From assembly GCF_022539665.2 (NCBI RefSeq), contig NC_081332.1, forward strand, positions 682,001 through 746,000: a stretch of 64,000 nt of DNA. The letters run 5' to 3'. Below are positions 55,600 through 64,000 of the stretch, piece by piece. A program made the position numbers and the translations under genes. How positions within the stretch are numbered: position 1 is the first letter of the stretch; each line of letters begins with the position of its first letter. Under the pieces are notes generated by a model. The model was not told the origin of the DNA, did no database searches, and was given only the letters and a program-made list of their open reading frames with translations. This stretch comes from Daphnia carinata. Lineage: Eukaryota; Arthropoda; Branchiopoda; Diplostraca; Daphniidae.

Positions 55600-58469
55600 T
55601 ACCCACAGCCAGACAGACACAATGACGTGTCATTTGCATATTATGGAAGTAATGTGGGAATAATAACATTGGGGCCGGCATCAGGGTGACCACTGGAAGG
55701 CAATCGCTGCAAAACCGCTTCTTCTTGGCATAAAACAAAAAAAAAAATAATAATGACATTTCAAGGTCATTCACGGTACTCGCGGCTTATCGTGACTGAG
55801 AACATATGTAGGTGCATAGATCAAATTTGTGGGATAGCACCGACAAAAGAAAATACCTGCTGATGAGAATTTCTACCTGAATTATCCTACATACAGTACT
55901 GGGTTGAACATTCTTCCGCAAAGTTTTCTTGTTATTATGGTAGGAACTTGAGATCAGCTGTGGCGATGACACAGGTTAAAGTGTCACTCTTTATCCCACA
56001 CTCAACCTATAAAAAAAAAGGAATAAATAGCAATAGAATTAAAATGTATTTACTTAAACGAGAATTTGTTTACTTATTCGACGTTGAATGAGGCCATCAT
56101 TTCAAAATTGCTCATTTTCTCATGTTTCCGCGGCCTCTATGAAATACGAGCTTTTCGGTATATACCCACTTTACAATTAGCTTTATGGTCCACTCCCGAA
56201 CGAAGATATAACCATAATTACCGTTCGTGGTGGCAGGTGCATCTTTTTCACCCACAGCGATAAACGCCCTTTGGCAACGATCAGTTTAGTTTTCGTACAA
56301 TTAAGCTACTGTATGTCAGAGGGGAAAAAATTGGAATTAATTTAATAATTAAGTTGCTGTCTGTGATATCACCGTCATTGTCGACAGACGTGTAATGCAA
56401 TTAGTCTATGACGGAAGAGTGGTGGGCACAATACGTCATCTGTTTTTCAACCGGTAAAATTGAAATTGTGTTGCCCAGCAAACGGGCGGAGCTGCCACCG
56501 GCAACATTAACCAAAATAGCACGTTACCCGATGCGAATCTGTTAAACAATAAATAGAAAATATTTGAATTTCTAAACGATTGAAAAATAATGTGATAATA
56601 CTTACAGATGTAACAGACGTTGCATTAATATCACAGATAGTCAGGCGTGAATCTAAAGTTGTTTTTTTTTTTTTCATAGCAGGTACATTTTCCTTTCAAC
56701 ATCGCCAAACAACTGAAATGGTGTTACATGTTTTGTGTTCATGACACATTCAGTGAAGCAATATGCTGTGGTGCAATTACTTAATGTGTAATTCATCCTT
56801 TTCAAGCATTTGTAAGTTGTTCACTTTACGGAGTGCCGTAAAATGGCAAAGTGGTTAATTAAGTGTTGGTTCAACTTACTGCAATGAATAGTGACTTGCA
56901 TATGGGCCAGCAGGAAACGATGGGCATCGCTGAGACGGTAGTAAAAAACGTCGTTCTTTTGCTACTTTCCATTGAAACCAATTCCATACAGGTATTTAAA
57001 AACAGGCATTTACGTAAATCAGACACATAGGTGATCAATTCAAGCACTTGACTTACCGATGTGATGAAACTCTTGTTCATTTCTGCTATACCAGCTATAA
57101 TTTAATGCCCCAAAAAAAGAATTAACAAAGCAAAGAGCTTTAAAAATAAAATGTAGGAAAACCAACGTGTTGAGTGACGTGTCAAGGTCGAAATTCACAC
57201 ATAGCCTTTTGTAGAACAGGTGGCTGTTTCCACGAAATGCAGAATTCTCAACTATAACCCATTAATTTACAGATTTTTTTCAGGTAAAGTTGATGCTACT
57301 CATGTAATTTTGGAGTTCAATAAAATAATAGTAATTGACACAAAATCTTACCCCATTATTCAACAGCTGACAAATTACGCCTCTTTGTTCTAGAAGCTTC
57401 TGCTAATCGTTAATGGCGGAAAATTCCAACTATCATGGTTTCTGTTTCAACGTTAGCAAATTGCTATAGTAATTTGTCTTTCTGGTTTCGGATCGGATAA
57501 AAGGAAGCTGTTCAGGAGATGCATCGGGAATCCCTGGAACGGCTAAAATCCAAATAGAGAAACGTTAAAATAAGAAGACGATCAAATCCAATATTGCTTA
57601 ACAATGAAGTAAATCATTCGGATGGATGAATCGAAGGACTCGAATGGATTTACTGATGAATTTTAGCATCGTCCAATCACTTGCTTTGCAGAGGATACAC
57701 AATTATTCTTTGGCGTACGAGATGGTCTTGTTTTGTGTTCGGCTCTCATAGACACTTGACCATTGACCTGGCATGGGCCACCAGTATCTTCTAATCATTA
57801 AAAATTTAGCTGGAATTCGCTTTCGTCTTTGGGCTTCATTCCTCTTCCTTGTGTTCCGCTTTTGCCATGAAAGTGATGTAACCGATGTTTAAATGTCTAG
57901 TACTGCATTGGACAGTGGTTCCTCATCGACAGCAAATTGGAATCCACTGTGTCCCACAGGATTCATCGACAGCCCAGAGGTTGTTGGAACGGCTGGCGGA
58001 AACGCCATCTGTTGGAGAAAATTATAATTATTTAAATCCACTAAAAAAACATGTGGCTCTCAACCCATTTCACTTTAAGATAACCGAATAAGACTTACAT
58101 TAGAGCGGTGCATCAGAATTACCAAGTACAAGTATCGCCTTAACCACTGGACCACCTAGCCGATAAGATCAAATCTCCAGGATATTAGTTCATAAATTTC
58201 CCTAGCATAAAAAGAAAATAAAATGAAAACCGCATATCCGCCAAATGGTAAAATGGAAAGATAACGAGAAGTAGGAGATGATTTCGCTATTGCCATGTTG
58301 AGATTTATAATGGGAAGCCACTTCCTCGTTTGGAATGATTTCTCCGTGCAGCTCTTCACGATCTACAGTAGCATTGTGTTAACGTTGCCTGTCGGTGTTC
58401 TCTAAATTTATCAAAGAAAATCAAAACGAAATTAGAAAAGTGGATTCCAAAGTAAAACCAACAAAAACA
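55600..58469. other. Intergenic stretch, mostly without recognised genes
   Basis: At 57080-57057 the minus strand reads MNKSFITS followed by a GTAAGT donor, like the first exon of the small secreted-protein genes, but no convincing second exon was found. A weak tRNA-like D arm (GGTGGTCCAGTGGTTAAGGC, minus, about 58150) lacks a B box. The rest is AT-rich. Confidence 0.5.
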
Positions 58470-63671
<5,202 letters not shown>

Positions 63672-64000
63672 GACTTTGGTGACTCTTCCCTCGGAATGAT
63701 TTGCAATGAAATTTCAAGGACAAAAAAAAACAATTTCTATTTAGACCACCCCCTCTTCTTTACAGAAACGTTTAACGATTGTTGGCGAAGAAGAAACAAA
63801 AGAATGAGCACGTTGCTCAACTAGTGTTTGCACACACAAAAAAAACAATTCACTTTCAATTGGGAAATAATCTTTTACAAAATCCAATATTGGCGGGAAC
63901 AAACAATGTGCAAGGAAAGTTCTTTTTGGCTTTCAACTTATTCTTGTGTTTTAAACTAAATTTCGGTTTCTAAAGTACTAAAAATAAACTCTTAATTAAA
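63672..64000 (+). terminator. 3' untranslated region of the receptor kinase with polyadenylation signal
   Basis: This is AT-rich sequence after the stop codon, with AATAAA at 63983-63988 near the window edge. No further gene is seen. Confidence 0.55.

Noticed and set aside
58094-58163. tRNA-like D arm (GGTCCAGTGGTTAAGGC) on minus
   Set aside because: There is no B box or T arm and no cloverleaf can be drawn.

Overview
The window looks like nuclear DNA of a small crustacean, most likely a cladoceran such as Daphnia. This is inferred from arthropod-specific gene families (Beaten path, Salvador, chitin-binding RR-1 cuticle protein, CUB proteins), very short GT-AG introns (about 50-90 bp), an AT-rich background and BEL/Pao retrotransposons. 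Most real genes are multi-exon, and several key exons have no ATG, so I rebuilt gene models by hand from splice sites and reading phase. All models are predictions from sequence alone.

Layout. (1) 1-11,122: two BEL/Pao retrotransposons bracket a tandem array of tRNA genes with units of about 1,077 bp (Val-AAC, a degenerate tRNA-like gene, intron-containing Asn-GTT, Val-TAC). A 100-N assembly gap follows. (2) 11,223-14,060: fragments of a DDEFGDF-motif protein on the minus strand, then a full salvador (Hippo pathway scaffold) gene on plus. (3) 16,216-19,573: a seven-exon beaten-path-like immunoglobulin gene on minus. (4) 21,910-23,060: a cuticle-like protein with a long YKPD repeat on minus. 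(5) 24,719-27,021: two convergent genes with the same C-terminal fold, probably DUF4806. (6) 27,380-48,060: a repeat-dominated region with four copies of an intron-containing dispersed element, two vasa-like DEAD-box pseudogenes, tRNA-like sequences, a TTAA-flanked MITE and one basic, probably nuclear ORF. (7) 48,398-55,584: a cluster of small secreted or cuticular genes: three short tyrosine-rich peptides, an RR-1 cuticle protein, a CUB protein and a second cuticle-like protein related to the one at 22 kb. (8) 58,470-63,671: a VEGFR/PDGFR-family receptor tyrosine kinase that can be assembled into one open frame of 1,316 codons across 20 coding segments.

The most interesting locus is the receptor kinase. 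Its first three Ig-like domains have been tandemly duplicated at DNA level (about 1.53 kb). The former signal-peptide sequence of the second copy appears to have become a splice acceptor that joins the two copies in frame. An intervening truncated exon with an immediate stop could instead make a soluble receptor. The second copy also contains a 22-nt GT..AG segment that must be removed to keep the frame. Second is the dispersed multi-intron repeat family, which I do not recognise.
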